Assembly (NCBI GenBank): GCA_021831785.1 | Contig: JAKBMB010000009.1 | Location: 1 to 64,000, forward strand | DNA: 64,000 nucleotides | Direction: 5' to 3' | DNA from: Deltaproteobacteria bacterium | GTDB lineage: Bacteria > Desulfobacterota > Binatia > Binatales > Binataceae | Part shown: piece by piece, positions 28,537-37,333 of the stretch | Position numbering within the stretch: the first letter of the stretch is position 1 | Layout of the letters: each line of letters begins with the position of its first letter | Translations under genes and position numbers: made by a program | Notes under the pieces: model-generated | What the model was told of the DNA's origin: nothing | Databases searched by the model: none | What the model saw: the letters and a program-made list of their open reading frames with translations, nothing else

Positions 28537-28566
28537 GACGGCGGCGATGGAGCAGAGTTATACGTG

Positions 28567-29253
28567 ATGACGAGCAAGCTTTCGAACGCGCGCAAGCGTC
28601 AGTCCAACCGCAGGCGGCCACGGGCGGCCGATGGCGAGCTCGCCCCGGCGCCCGAGCTAAAGCCCGCCCGCGCGGCCGAGGTCGAACGCGTCACGCGCGA
28701 GACCAGGGTCGCGGCGCGGCTTGCCCTTGACGGCAGCGGGCGCGGCGAAATCTCCACCGGCGTGCCGTTTCTCAACCATATGTTGCAGAGTTTCTCGCGC
28801 CACGGATTCTTCGACCTCACCGTGCAGGCGACCGGCGACCTTGACGTGGACGACCATCATACGGTCGAGGACGTCGGGCTCGTGCTCGGCCGCGCCTTTT
28901 GCCAGGCGCTCGGCGATTGCTCAGGAATCCGCCGCTTCGGCAACGCCACGGTGCCTCTGGACGAAGCGCTATGCACGGCGGTGGTCGATATCAGCGGGCG
29001 TCCGTGCCTGGTCTACAACGTGCCGATCAAACAGGAGCTGATCGGCACGTTTCAGACCGAGCTGGTGCACGATTTTATGAAGGCGTTCTGCGACGAGGCG
29101 GGAATGAATCTGCATCTGATACTGCACAGCGGGCGCAATCCCCATCATATCGTCGAAGCGGCGTTCAAGGCGCTGGCGCGGGCGATGGACCTGGCGACCT
29201 CGGCCGAGCCTCGCCTAAGCGGCGTCCTTTCGACCAAGGGAACGCTCTCCTAG
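28567..29253 (+). CDS. hisB: Imidazoleglycerol-phosphate dehydratase
   Basis: Manganese-dependent dehydratase of histidine synthesis, 228 residues. It has the duplicated metal-binding signatures: DVDDHHTVEDVGLVLG and, in the second half, HLILHSGRNPHHIVEAAFKALARA, plus GTFQTELVHDF. It is a stand-alone dehydratase without the phosphatase domain of enterobacterial HisB. About 33 extra basic/proline-rich residues precede the usual start; a GTG at 28564 sits directly before the ATG used here. Confidence 0.93.
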   Translation: MTSKLSNARKRQSNRRRPRAADGELAPAPELKPARAAEVERVTRETRVAARLALDGSGRGEISTGVPFLNHMLQSFSRHGFFDLTVQATGDLDVDDHHTVEDVGLVLGRAFCQALGDCSGIRRFGNATVPLDEALCTAVVDISGRPCLVYNVPIKQELIGTFQTELVHDFMKAFCDEAGMNLHLILHSGRNPHHIVEAAFKALARAMDLATSAEPRLSGVLSTKGTLS

Positions 29254-29263
29254 CCGCCGGAGT

Positions 29264-30055
29264 TTGCTCCGCTTGTTTGAAGGCTTCACCGTCATTCCGG
29301 CGATTGATCTGCGAACGGGCCGGGTCGTGCGGCTGGTGCAGGGTGACTTCGCCCGGGCAACCGTGTACGGCGAGGATGCGGCGGCGACGGCGGTGGAGTT
29401 CGAACGCCTCGGCGCGAGCGCGATTCACGTCGTGGACCTGGACGGCGCGCGAGCTGGCGAGCCGCGCAATCTGCCGGCGCTGAAGCGGATGCGCGCCGCC
29501 GTGCGCTGCGCGCTTGAAGCGAGCGGCGGGCTTCGCTCGATGGAGTCGATCGAAGCGGCTTTCGCTGCTGGTGCGGATTACGTCTCGCTCGGCTCGGCGG
29601 CGGTGCTGAACCCCGAGCTTGCGCGCGCCGCGGCGCGCGCTTGGCCGGGCCGCGTATGGGGTTCGATAGACTCGCGCGCCGGCAAGGTCGCGATCAAAGG
29701 ATGGGAGCAGACTAGCGCTCTGACGCCGGAGCAAGTGGCGCGGCGGCTGCGCGAAGCGGGCGTGGCCGCGATTATTCTCACGGACATCTTGCGCGACGGC
29801 ACGGAGCAAGGTGTTGACGCGGCCGGCATCGCCGCTTTCGCCTCGCAGTCCGGCGCGCCGGCGATAGCCTCGGGTGGCGTCGCCTCGCTGGCCGATATTC
29901 GCGCTCTCAGCGCGTTGTTCGCTAAGGGCGTCGTGGGCGTGGTCGTCGGACGCGCGCTCTACGAGCGGCGCTTTACGCTCAGCGAAGCGATCGGCGCGGC
30001 CCAAGAAGAGCAGCACCCCGCCGGCGGGCGGCACGGCCGCTCGCCGACTACTTGA
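29264..30055 (+). CDS. hisA: Phosphoribosylformimino-AICAR-phosphate isomerase
   Basis: TIM-barrel isomerase of histidine synthesis, 263 residues. The first catalytic Asp is in PAIDLRTGRVVRLVQGD and the second in DSRAGKVAIKGWE; phosphate sites are ASGGVASLADI and GVVVGRALYE. HisF-like features are lacking, so I call hisA rather than hisF. It starts at a TTG 11 bp after hisB and has an additional Gln/Gly-rich tail of about 20 residues after the last strand. Its 3' end overlaps by 8 bp the convergent lipoprotein gene. hisH and hisF, usually adjacent, are not in the window. Confidence 0.92.
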   Translation: MLRLFEGFTVIPAIDLRTGRVVRLVQGDFARATVYGEDAAATAVEFERLGASAIHVVDLDGARAGEPRNLPALKRMRAAVRCALEASGGLRSMESIEAAFAAGADYVSLGSAAVLNPELARAAARAWPGRVWGSIDSRAGKVAIKGWEQTSALTPEQVARRLREAGVAAIILTDILRDGTEQGVDAAGIAAFASQSGAPAIASGGVASLADIRALSALFAKGVVGVVVGRALYERRFTLSEAIGAAQEEQHPAGGRHGRSPTT

Positions 30056-31424
30056 GCGGCGGCTCCACGACCAGCAAGCTTCCCGCCTCGCCCGCGCAAT
30101 CGCATATCGCCAGGCGCGAGCCCGAGGGCCCCCAGTTGTACAGGAGCAGGCGATTGAGCTGTGCGCCGGCGATTGATTCCACGCGCCGGCTCGAGACGGA
30201 GAAGCCCACTATTACTGGCGTGAAGGTCTTTTTAATCGGTACGGGTATCTCGATCGCCAGTGCATCCGCCGATGCAGAGTACCCTATAGCCGCCTGCGCG
30301 AGCAGCGCCCCGCTGGTCCACAAGCCCAGCGGAAAGATGGTGGTTTCGGATGCCGATTGATCTACGATGCCGACCTGGGCGGGCACGAGCCGGTCCGGCC
30401 TTAGCTTGAAGGTGGCCGGGCGCAGGCTTAGGCTGCCGGGGATCGCGATAGTGCCCCGCTTGGTATATACGGCGTCAGCTATAGGCGCGCCGATCAGTCG
30501 GCGCCGATCCTTCTCCAGCGCGAGCTCGAACACCGCCGGAACATCGCTGTAGCGCGCGCTCAGCGCCGAAGCGTACAGAATGCTGGCGTCCCCGGCGCTC
30601 CATCCCAGGACGCGAATTTGTGCCAGGCCGGGAAGCCCTACGCGCCGGCATTCGAACCGGTCAAAGTCGAGCAGAAAAACCGAGCCTCCGGCGCTCGAAT
30701 CGGCCAGCGCGCGCCGGCGGCCGGCGCTGAGCAAGAAGCGGCCGGAGTTGATTCTCTGCTTGCAGTCGATCACGAACTGCGAGTTGTCGCCGCTAACCTT
30801 GACGCCCAAGCGGTAAAGGCCGGCAAACTCGGCGCTTGCGGCGGCGCTTTCGGCCGCTCGCGTCGGGCCGAGCCCCAACAGCAAATCGCTCTCGCCCATC
30901 CAAGCCAGGGCAGCCTCGTCAACCTGCCCGGGAAAGCGGGCAACGCGGTTAACCGCGGCGTTTGGCGCCAGGGAACGCACGAATACCTTGACCGAGCCAT
31001 CGGCGGGATCGTCGACCGCCGCGGCGAGCGTGGCGCCCTTGGGGTCGATCGCGAAGGTCAGCAGCGAAACCGGCGAAGCGCCGTTCTTTCCATCGCTTCC
31101 CAAGCCGAGGTCGAAGGCGGTTTCATGGTTTAAGCTTGCGCCGTCGAAGCGGACAACCTTGCCTCCGTCAGGAGCGATCCGGAGCAGCGACACGGCACGG
31201 CCGTCCGCGCTCCAAACCGGCGGGATTGACGTGCTGAAGCCCTCGGGCAGGGTGTGAAATGCGATTACGCGGACCTTCGAGGCCAGCGAGAACGGCCCCA
31301 CCACGGTGCGGGGGGGCGCGGCAGGAAACGGAGCGGGCTTGGGGTGCTTGCGTCCGGCGCATCCCGCGATCCACACAGAAAACATCAGCACCAGCGCCAG
31401 GGCGTCGCGGACTCGAAGCCTCAT
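30048..31424 (-). CDS. Lipoprotein with beta-propeller-like repeats
   Basis: Envelope lipoprotein of 458 residues; the signal ends VWIAGC. The body is beta-rich with repeated patterns of the TolB/WD40-like propeller kind (PPVWSADGRAVSLLRIAPDGG, GWSAGDASILYAS, LLYNWGPSGSRLAICD near the C-terminus), each with a W-S/G-x-D/S-G turn. I do not recognise a specific family. Its gene is divergent from sppA and convergent with hisA, overlapping the latter by 8 bp, so it is not part of the histidine unit. Confidence 0.7.
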   Translation of the reverse strand: MRLRVRDALALVLMFSVWIAGCAGRKHPKPAPFPAAPPRTVVGPFSLASKVRVIAFHTLPEGFSTSIPPVWSADGRAVSLLRIAPDGGKVVRFDGASLNHETAFDLGLGSDGKNGASPVSLLTFAIDPKGATLAAAVDDPADGSVKVFVRSLAPNAAVNRVARFPGQVDEAALAWMGESDLLLGLGPTRAAESAAASAEFAGLYRLGVKVSGDNSQFVIDCKQRINSGRFLLSAGRRRALADSSAGGSVFLLDFDRFECRRVGLPGLAQIRVLGWSAGDASILYASALSARYSDVPAVFELALEKDRRRLIGAPIADAVYTKRGTIAIPGSLSLRPATFKLRPDRLVPAQVGIVDQSASETTIFPLGLWTSGALLAQAAIGYSASADALAIEIPVPIKKTFTPVIVGFSVSSRRVESIAGAQLNRLLLYNWGPSGSRLAICDCAGEAGSLLVVEPPLK

Positions 31425-31450
31425 AGTGATCGAGAACTCGTCTAAGATAA

Positions 31451-31456
31451 TATACT
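31451..31456 (+). promoter_or_regulatory. Possible -10 element upstream of sppA
   Basis: TATACT at 31451-31456 lies 55 bp before the sppA ATG, in the short AT-rich gap between the divergent lipoprotein and sppA genes. No good -35 is visible at 16-18 bp, so it is only a candidate. Confidence 0.3.
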
Positions 31457-31511
31457 TCTGTTTCGCGAGCGGCGCTAAGCAGGCAACTTTGCGGCCAAAC
31501 CGCGGTATACG

Positions 31512-33290
31512 ATGTTCAAGGACACACGATTGCTCGCCGCCATCGCGGCTTTCGCCCTCGGCGCCGGCATCTTCGCCCTGGGCTGGCGCGCGAGCGGGAC
31601 GGCTTTGGCCCTAGCGGGGGCCGCGGCGCTGGCCTTTTATGTCGTATGGGTTATCCGACCGATCAGGATTCGCGACGCAAGCGTGCTCGTGATTCGCTTG
31701 GCCGGAGAGCTTCGCGAGGTGGAATCGGCGCCGCTCGTTCAACAGGTGCTCGGCCGGTTTTCTCCAAGCCTTCGTCAGGTGCTCGCGGCGCTCGAATTTT
31801 GCGGCCGCGACCCGAAGATCAAAGCGGTCCTGGTAGAAATTGCCGGACTCGGAGCCGGATTCGCCACGGCCCAGGAGCTCGGCGAGATGCTGCGCGCGCT
31901 CCAGGAGAAGGGCAAGCGCGTAATCGTCCTGCTCAACGGCGATGCGGTTGGGCTGCGCGAGTATATGGTCGCGGCCGGCGCGGGCGAGATCGTGGCGAAT
32001 CCTAATTTGTCGCTGACGATGGTCGGGCTGGCCGCCGGCGGGCTTTTCCTCAAGCGCGCCCTGGACAAGCTCCAGATCGAGGCCCAGACCTTGCAATGGA
32101 AGGAATACAAGGGCGCGGCCGAAACCTTCGCGCGCGACAAAATGTCGCCGGCGTGGCGCGAGAGCACCGAGAGCCTGCTCCACGACTGGGAGGAAATTCT
32201 AGTCGCCCGCGTATCGGCGTGGCGCAAGCTTGCCGTCGAGCAGGTGCGCCAACTGGTCAACCGCGGCTTTCTCGGCGCCGAAGCAGCGCGCGAGGCCGGG
32301 CTCGTCGATCGGGTCGGTTACTTCGAAGACCTCCAGGATGAGCTTGACCGCGGCGGGCGGGGCAAGCCGTTCGTCCCGCTTTTCACTTATTTACGGCGGG
32401 TCCGTTATTTGTCGCGTGCGCGCCGCGCGCGGCGCATCGCGCTGATCTACGGCGTTGGGCCGGTGATCACCGGAGATCCGGTCGCCGGCGAGTTTATCAG
32501 CGGCGAAGAGATGGCCGGCACGCTCCATCGAGCGTCCGCGGACCGGCGCGTCTCGGCGATTCTGATGCGGGTCAGCTCCCCCGGCGGCTCCGCCGTGGGC
32601 TCCGACCTCATATGGCGCGCGGTCACCCAGGCGCGCCAGCGCAACAAGCCGGTGATCGTCTCGATGGGCGACGTGGCCGCATCGGGAGGCTACTACATCG
32701 CCAGCGCCGCAGATGCCATCGTCGCCGGCCACGGCACCGTCTCCGGTTCGATCGGCGTGATATACGCGAAGTTCAACCTTGGCGCGCTGCTGGAGCGCCT
32801 CGGCGTCAACCTCGAATACGTCAAGACCGCTGAGGCCGGAGACGCGCTGTCGCCGGCGCGCGCGCTTAGCGCGGACGAGCTCGACCAGCTTAATCATCTG
32901 ATGGGCGAGCTGTATCGCAATTTCACCGCCAAGGTAGCGCAGGGCCGCCGGCTTAGCGATGCCAAGACCGAGGAGATCGCCAGAGGACGCATCTGGAGCG
33001 GTCTTGCCGCTAAGCGCCACGGTTTGGTCGACGAGTTGGGCGGCTTCCAACGCGCGGTTGAGATTGCGCGAGACAAGGCCGGCTTGGCGCTCGGCGAACC
33101 GCACGAGCTGGTGCTCTTTTACCCCCCGAGTCGGCATCTTAGAACCGGACTGCGCTTGCCGCGCCTTTTCGGGGCCGCGCAATCGCCGGTCTTGCTCGGG
33201 CGCGTGCTGAACTCCTGGGGAGCTTGGGCTCCGGCGCTGGTCAAGCTCGCATGCAGCCGCGCGGCGCTTTTGCTTTGCCCTTTTTTCTAG
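31512..33290 (+). CDS. sppA: Signal peptide peptidase SppA, 67-kDa type
   Basis: Membrane-bound serine protease of 592 residues that digests cleaved signal peptides. Two N-terminal hydrophobic helices (about 8-48) are followed by tandem ClpP-like halves, as in E. coli-type SppA rather than the short Bacillus form. The general-base Lys is expected in the first half at QWKEYKGAAE (about 196-205), and the nucleophile Ser in GDVAASGGYYIASAAD (about 395) of the second half, followed by TVSGSIGVI. It is monocistronic as far as I can see. Confidence 0.9.
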   Translation: MFKDTRLLAAIAAFALGAGIFALGWRASGTALALAGAAALAFYVVWVIRPIRIRDASVLVIRLAGELREVESAPLVQQVLGRFSPSLRQVLAALEFCGRDPKIKAVLVEIAGLGAGFATAQELGEMLRALQEKGKRVIVLLNGDAVGLREYMVAAGAGEIVANPNLSLTMVGLAAGGLFLKRALDKLQIEAQTLQWKEYKGAAETFARDKMSPAWRESTESLLHDWEEILVARVSAWRKLAVEQVRQLVNRGFLGAEAAREAGLVDRVGYFEDLQDELDRGGRGKPFVPLFTYLRRVRYLSRARRARRIALIYGVGPVITGDPVAGEFISGEEMAGTLHRASADRRVSAILMRVSSPGGSAVGSDLIWRAVTQARQRNKPVIVSMGDVAASGGYYIASAADAIVAGHGTVSGSIGVIYAKFNLGALLERLGVNLEYVKTAEAGDALSPARALSADELDQLNHLMGELYRNFTAKVAQGRRLSDAKTEEIARGRIWSGLAAKRHGLVDELGGFQRAVEIARDKAGLALGEPHELVLFYPPSRHLRTGLRLPRLFGAAQSPVLLGRVLNSWGAWAPALVKLACSRAALLLCPFF

Positions 33291-33447
33291 GCGCGAGACG
33301 AGAAGGTGAAATTCGCGCCCGGGCCTTTACGCACCGTCTCCACACTCGCTCGGGATCGCGCGCGCGCCGTGCAATGTAAGCCGCTTGCGACCGCGGGCCT
33401 TTTACGCCGATTCGCTGCCGGCGGGGTGATAGTGGGGCTGGCGGCGT

Positions 33448-33975
33448 TCAGTCTTTAGCGCGCGGAGAAAAGCCCTCGAATTTCAACATATCGCCGGGCC
33501 GAATCCCATGTTGGCGACAAAAGCCGCCGTTCACCTCTAGGACGAATTGCGACTCTCCGGCAACGTTAAGCGAGGTTTCGGAGAAGGGCTCGGCGTTGGC
33601 AACGATGCCTACGATCCGCCCCGCCGGCCCGGCGAAAACCATGTCGAGGGGAATCCGCGTGTTCTTCATCCAGAAGCTGGGTCTGCCGGGGGTTTTGAAA
33701 ACAAACAGCATACCGGCATCCGGGGCCAGGCTCCGGCGAAACATCAGCCCGATTGCGCGTTGCTCGTTGGTCGCGGCGACTTCGACCTTAAGCCGCGCGC
33801 GGGTGCTGCCCTCAGGGCTGACGATCGCCACCGTGGCGGCATCGCCGCAGGCCTGCGCCAGCGCCAGGACCGCGCAGAGCAACAACGCCCGCGCGGCCGC
33901 GCAGATTGCGCGGCGCGCCGCCGGCCGCGCGCTGACCGCGCGACGCTGCGGCGGGTGTGGCCCTGGGGTGCGCAC
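33448..33975 (-). CDS. DUF192 family secreted protein
   Basis: Protein of 175 residues with a hydrophobic N-terminal segment ending ALAQACG (signal peptide, perhaps a lipobox) and a DUF192 domain: RAIGLMFRRSLAPDAGMLFVF, FWMKNTRIPLDMVF, IVANAEPF and VLEVNGGFCRQHGIRPGD. DUF192 proteins are small beta-rich extracytoplasmic proteins without an established function. The frame stays open into the crotonase gene to 34086, but the GTG at 33975 falls 13 bp after that gene's stop and puts the signal at the N-terminus. It is probably co-transcribed with the crotonase. Confidence 0.8.
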   Translation of the reverse strand: MRTPGPHPPQRRAVSARPAARRAICAAARALLLCAVLALAQACGDAATVAIVSPEGSTRARLKVEVAATNEQRAIGLMFRRSLAPDAGMLFVFKTPGRPSFWMKNTRIPLDMVFAGPAGRIVGIVANAEPFSETSLNVAGESQFVLEVNGGFCRQHGIRPGDMLKFEGFSPRAKD

Positions 33976-33988
33976 GGCGCGGAGGCGG

Positions 33989-34810
33989 CTAGCGGCCGGT
34001 GAAAATGGGGCGCCGCTTTTCGAGGAAGGCGCGCACGCCTTCGTGAAAGTCCTCGCTGTCGAAGCTGCGCCACATCTCCTCTTCAATCTGCTCCGAATCG
34101 GGGGCGTTCCTGAGACCGCACACGAAGGCCACCGTGTGCTTCGCTGCGGCCATCGTCAGCGGCGCGTTGCGCGCAAGCCGCAGTGCGTATTCGCGCGTAT
34201 GGGCCTCGAGTTCGCTGCGCTCGATAACGCGATTGACGAGCCCCATGGCCCACGCTTCGTCCGCGTCGATATCGCGCCCGGACAATAACAGATCGCGCGC
34301 GTTGGCCGGGCCCACGGTCTGCGTGAGCATCCGCACCGCCTCCGGCGGATAGACCAGCCCCAGCCGCGCCGCCGGGATTCCCAGACGCGTTCCGCGCGCG
34401 GCGAACCTCAGATCGCAAGCGAGCGCGACTTGAACGCCGCCGCCAAGGCAGAACCCGGCGATCATCGCGATCACGGGCTTTTTGGCGGCGACGATCGCCG
34501 TCACCACGCGCGCCGGCGCCTTCTCGTAGGAGCGCGCCTGATCGGTGTCGGCGCGAAGCCGCGGAAACTCCGAGATATCCGCGCCGGCGATAAACGCTTC
34601 GTCGTTGGCGCCGCGGATAATTATCACTCGCACTTGCGCATCCGCCTCGAGTTCGTCCAAACCCTCGGCGATTCGCCGCCAGGCGCGTAGATTGAGCGCG
34701 TTGCGCACCTCGGGCCGGTTGAGCACCAGCCACCCGAGCGGCGGCTCGTGAAGCACCAATACCGGGTCCTTTTCGGCGCTTTCCGCTTCCATCAGAAAAT
34801 GCTTCCTCAT
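33989..34810 (-). CDS. Enoyl-CoA hydratase/isomerase (crotonase) family protein
   Basis: Crotonase-superfamily protein of 273 residues. The fold markers are clear: WLVLNRPEVRNALNL, AFIAGADISEF (oxyanion-hole strand, HAFSAGAD-like) and FCLGGGVQVALACDLRFAA. The usual catalytic PE of hydratases is PA here (LGIPAARLGLVYPPEA), so the first glutamate is missing. A hydratase role is doubtful; isomerase, hydrolase or C-C lyase activity is possible. The Met at 34810 is used; a second Met lies six residues further. Confidence 0.85.
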   Translation of the reverse strand: MRKHFLMEAESAEKDPVLVLHEPPLGWLVLNRPEVRNALNLRAWRRIAEGLDELEADAQVRVIIIRGANDEAFIAGADISEFPRLRADTDQARSYEKAPARVVTAIVAAKKPVIAMIAGFCLGGGVQVALACDLRFAARGTRLGIPAARLGLVYPPEAVRMLTQTVGPANARDLLLSGRDIDADEAWAMGLVNRVIERSELEAHTREYALRLARNAPLTMAAAKHTVAFVCGLRNAPDSEQIEEEMWRSFDSEDFHEGVRAFLEKRRPIFTGR

Positions 34811-35285
34811 CCTAAGCCGGCGCCGGCGACAGCGGACGCCAGCGCGCTCTGTCTGTCTTCGACTTGCTCGCGCTCTTTGCCCCGAGCACCAGACCGGTGG
34901 TGGGCGCGGCGAGCGGTTAAATTCATCTTGTGCTCGAGAAATCGGCTTGGCGCTTTACGTCATCCTTGCCCGCTTGGATCATAGCCGGATGCGTTTAAGC
35001 TTGCCATGCGGCTTGGTTTCAGGCGCCGGCAGGGGCTTTCAAGCGCGAGCGAATCATTGACGAATAGTGTCAACGGCGGCCTGGGTTCAGGTTCGGCGCA
35101 GCGTGGGGCGCAGCGACGACGCCTCGACGCGCTTTTGCAGGGCGCATGCTTTAGGTTGTACGCTTAGCGACGTAGGCGACGGTATTAGGGAAGTGGAACC
35201 GAAATCGCGCCGCATCGGCGGCGGGCTGAGATTCGGATAGCGCCAGACGAGGAGCGACGCAGACCGGGCGAAGGGGAGGGTTGCA
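34811..35285. other. Gene-free stretch between divergent genes
   Basis: 475 bp without a gene I can support. A small perfect inverted repeat, TTGAC at 35057-35061 and GTCAA at 35069-35073, could be an operator for the PNPOx-like gene, but it is 210 bp upstream of that start. Confidence 0.4.
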
Positions 35286-35756
35286 ATGCAGGCGACAAAT
35301 GCGGATTTGCCGGCGCTTGACGCGCTGATAGCAAAAAGCGCCCGCACCGCGACGCCGGCCGCAGCCGAGTCGGTTGCGTATGCCGGACGCCAGATGAGCG
35401 CCGCGGAGTTGATCGAGTTCTGGCAAAACGTCTCGCTGATAGCGATGGCTACGGTAGGCAAGCGTGGCCAGCCGCACATCGCGCCCGTCCACGCCCGGCT
35501 CGACGGCGTGAGGCTGCGTCTTGTGATCTACGACAACGCCGTGCGGCGCCGAGACCTGGCCGCCAACCCGCGCGTCGCTTTCACTACGTGGTCCGCCGGC
35601 GGCGCAGTCGCTATCCTTTACGGGCTGGCGCGAGAAGTACCGCAGAGCCGGCGCGCGGCGCGCCCGGGGCGCTCGGGCAAACAGCGCTTCGTAATCGAGG
35701 TCGAAGTCGAGCTGACGCGGGTTTATGCGATGCGGGCGCCGCAGCGTCAACCATAG
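35286..35756 (+). CDS. Pyridoxamine 5'-phosphate oxidase-like flavin-binding protein
   Basis: Protein of 156 residues with the split-barrel fold of PNPOx-like flavin or F420-binding proteins: LIEFWQNVSLIAMATVGKRGQPHIAPVH, LRLVIYDNAVRRRDLAANPRVAFTTW. The first 35 residues are Ala-rich and look non-conserved. Such proteins reduce or bind diverse cofactors; the short length and missing C-terminal PNPOx signature argue against true pyridoxamine phosphate oxidase. It is followed after 5 bp by an MFS fragment. Confidence 0.75.
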   Translation: MQATNADLPALDALIAKSARTATPAAAESVAYAGRQMSAAELIEFWQNVSLIAMATVGKRGQPHIAPVHARLDGVRLRLVIYDNAVRRRDLAANPRVAFTTWSAGGAVAILYGLAREVPQSRRAARPGRSGKQRFVIEVEVELTRVYAMRAPQRQP

Positions 35757-35761
35757 CCTTA

Positions 35762-36100
35762 ATGATTTGTGGGCTAATCTGCGCGCAGGCGAGCGCGCCC
35801 GACCGGACCGGCTCGTCCGCGTGGTACACGCCGAATCTTTTGGGGCGGAGCCTTGCCAGCTTTCTTTCCGGCCTGGGTCATGAAATGGCGACCGCGGTGC
35901 TGCCGCTTTTCCTGCTGAGTTTGGGAGTTTCGCCGATCAATCCGGGAATCATCGAGAGTGTCTCGGACGGCGGTTCGACCTTGGCCGGGCTTGTCGGCGG
36001 AGGACTGGCGGACCGCACTGGTGTGCGCCAGCCGGTGGCCGGCGCCGGCTACCTCGTAACGCGCGCGGCGGCTGAGGACGCTCAAGATGGCGGCGCTTAA
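35762..36100 (+). pseudogene. Truncated MFS transporter (N-terminal fragment)
   Basis: A frame of 112 residues matching only the start of a major facilitator: WYTPNLLGRSLASFLSGLGHEM, LLSLGVSPINPGIIESVSD and GLADRTGVRQPVAGAGYLVT, that is helices 1-2 and the A-like loop GGLADRTGxR. It then runs into a charged tail and stops, overlapping the EamA start by 14 bp. A normal MFS has about 400 residues, so at least 10 helices are missing. The EamA gene seems to have replaced the rest by deletion. Confidence 0.75.
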
Positions 36101-37196
36101 GCCGAACGGGCAAGCCCGCCGGGGCACGGCTTTCGGCCTTGGCGCAGCGTTTCTGTTCGGTGTCAGCACGCCGCTGGCCAAGCTCCTGCTGCCCGCAAGC
36201 GGCGCACTCACGCTGGCCGCCCTGCTGTATCTGGGCGCGGGCGGCGGGCTGCTGGCCTTTGGTGCTGCGCGGCGAGCGGCGCCGTGGCTCAGGGCGCTCG
36301 CGCGCGAACCTGGTCTGACCCCGGCGGACGTGCCGCTGATGGCGGGCGTGGTTGTCGCGGGTGGGGTAGTCGGCCCGGTCCTGATGCTTTTTGGGCTGGA
36401 TCATCTCTCGGCGGGCGCGACGGCGCTGATGCTCAACCTCGAAGTGCCGTTCACGATTTTTTTGGCGGCGGTGGTTTTCGGCGAGCATCTGGGGCAGCGC
36501 GAGGCGCTGGGCGCAGTGCTCGTCGTCATCGGCGGCCTTGTGCTTAGTTGGCCCGGTGGCGCGCCCCATGCGGATGGGTGGGGTGCCGTCTACGGAGACC
36601 TGACGGGCGTCCTCGCGCTTGGCGGGGCGTGCCTTAGTTGGGCGCTTGACAACAACCTCACCCAGCGCCTTTCGGCGCGAGACCCGGTGGCGGTGGCACG
36701 GACGAAGGCGCTGTGCGCCGGTCTCTGCACGCTGGTTCTAGCGCGCGTCTTCGGGCAAAGCCTGCCGGCGCCGCGCGTGTATCTGAGCGCGCTGTTGGTC
36801 GGCTTGCTAAGCTACGGCTTGAGCCTGGTGCTGTATGTTTACGCGCAGCGAATCCTGGGCGCCGCGCGTCAGGCCGGGCTTTTCGCGACCGCGCCGTTCA
36901 TCGGCGCGCTGGCGTCGGTTGCGCTATTGGGTGAAAGGCTCGGGACTACGGTTGCGGCCGGCGGCTTGCTGATGGCTTTTGGGCTATGGGTGATGTTCTC
37001 GCAGGCCCATGTTCATGACCATCTCCACGACGCTGTCGCCCACGATCATCTCCACGTTCACGACCTGCACCATCAGCACGGTCATGACAATCCAAGCGTG
37101 GCGGAGCAGCCGCACGCCCACTGGCATCGCCACGTGCCGCTCTCTCACGCCCACCCTCATCTGCCCGACGTTCATCATCGCCACCGGCACACGTAG
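36087..37196 (+). CDS. EamA/DMT-family transporter with His-rich C-terminal tail
   Basis: Drug/metabolite transporter superfamily permease of 369 residues. Ten hydrophobic helices fill residues 10-310, with EamA repeats: first PLAKLLLPASGALTLAAL to VVFGEHLGQREALGAVLVVIGG, second VLALGGACLSWALDNNLTQRLS to LGERLGTTVAAGGLLMAFG. The last 60 residues are extraordinarily His/Asp-rich, with repeated HDHLH, HVHD, HHQHGHD and HAHPH groups. Such tails often bind Ni, Co or Zn, suggesting metal or metal-complex export, but this is inference. The start overlaps the MFS remnant. Confidence 0.85.
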   Translation: MAALKPNGQARRGTAFGLGAAFLFGVSTPLAKLLLPASGALTLAALLYLGAGGGLLAFGAARRAAPWLRALAREPGLTPADVPLMAGVVVAGGVVGPVLMLFGLDHLSAGATALMLNLEVPFTIFLAAVVFGEHLGQREALGAVLVVIGGLVLSWPGGAPHADGWGAVYGDLTGVLALGGACLSWALDNNLTQRLSARDPVAVARTKALCAGLCTLVLARVFGQSLPAPRVYLSALLVGLLSYGLSLVLYVYAQRILGAARQAGLFATAPFIGALASVALLGERLGTTVAAGGLLMAFGLWVMFSQAHVHDHLHDAVAHDHLHVHDLHHQHGHDNPSVAEQPHAHWHRHVPLSHAHPHLPDVHHRHRHT

Positions 37197-37333
37197 CGTA
37201 GTAGCGGGCGGGCCGCGGTGGAGGACGTTGGGGCTGCGCTCAAAGCCTACGCCGAGGAGCTTTTTCGGGCGCCCCCGGTCAGCGGTGGCCGAGCGCCGAA
37301 CGCGCAACTCCCAAATGCGTCGGCGCGCGCAGA

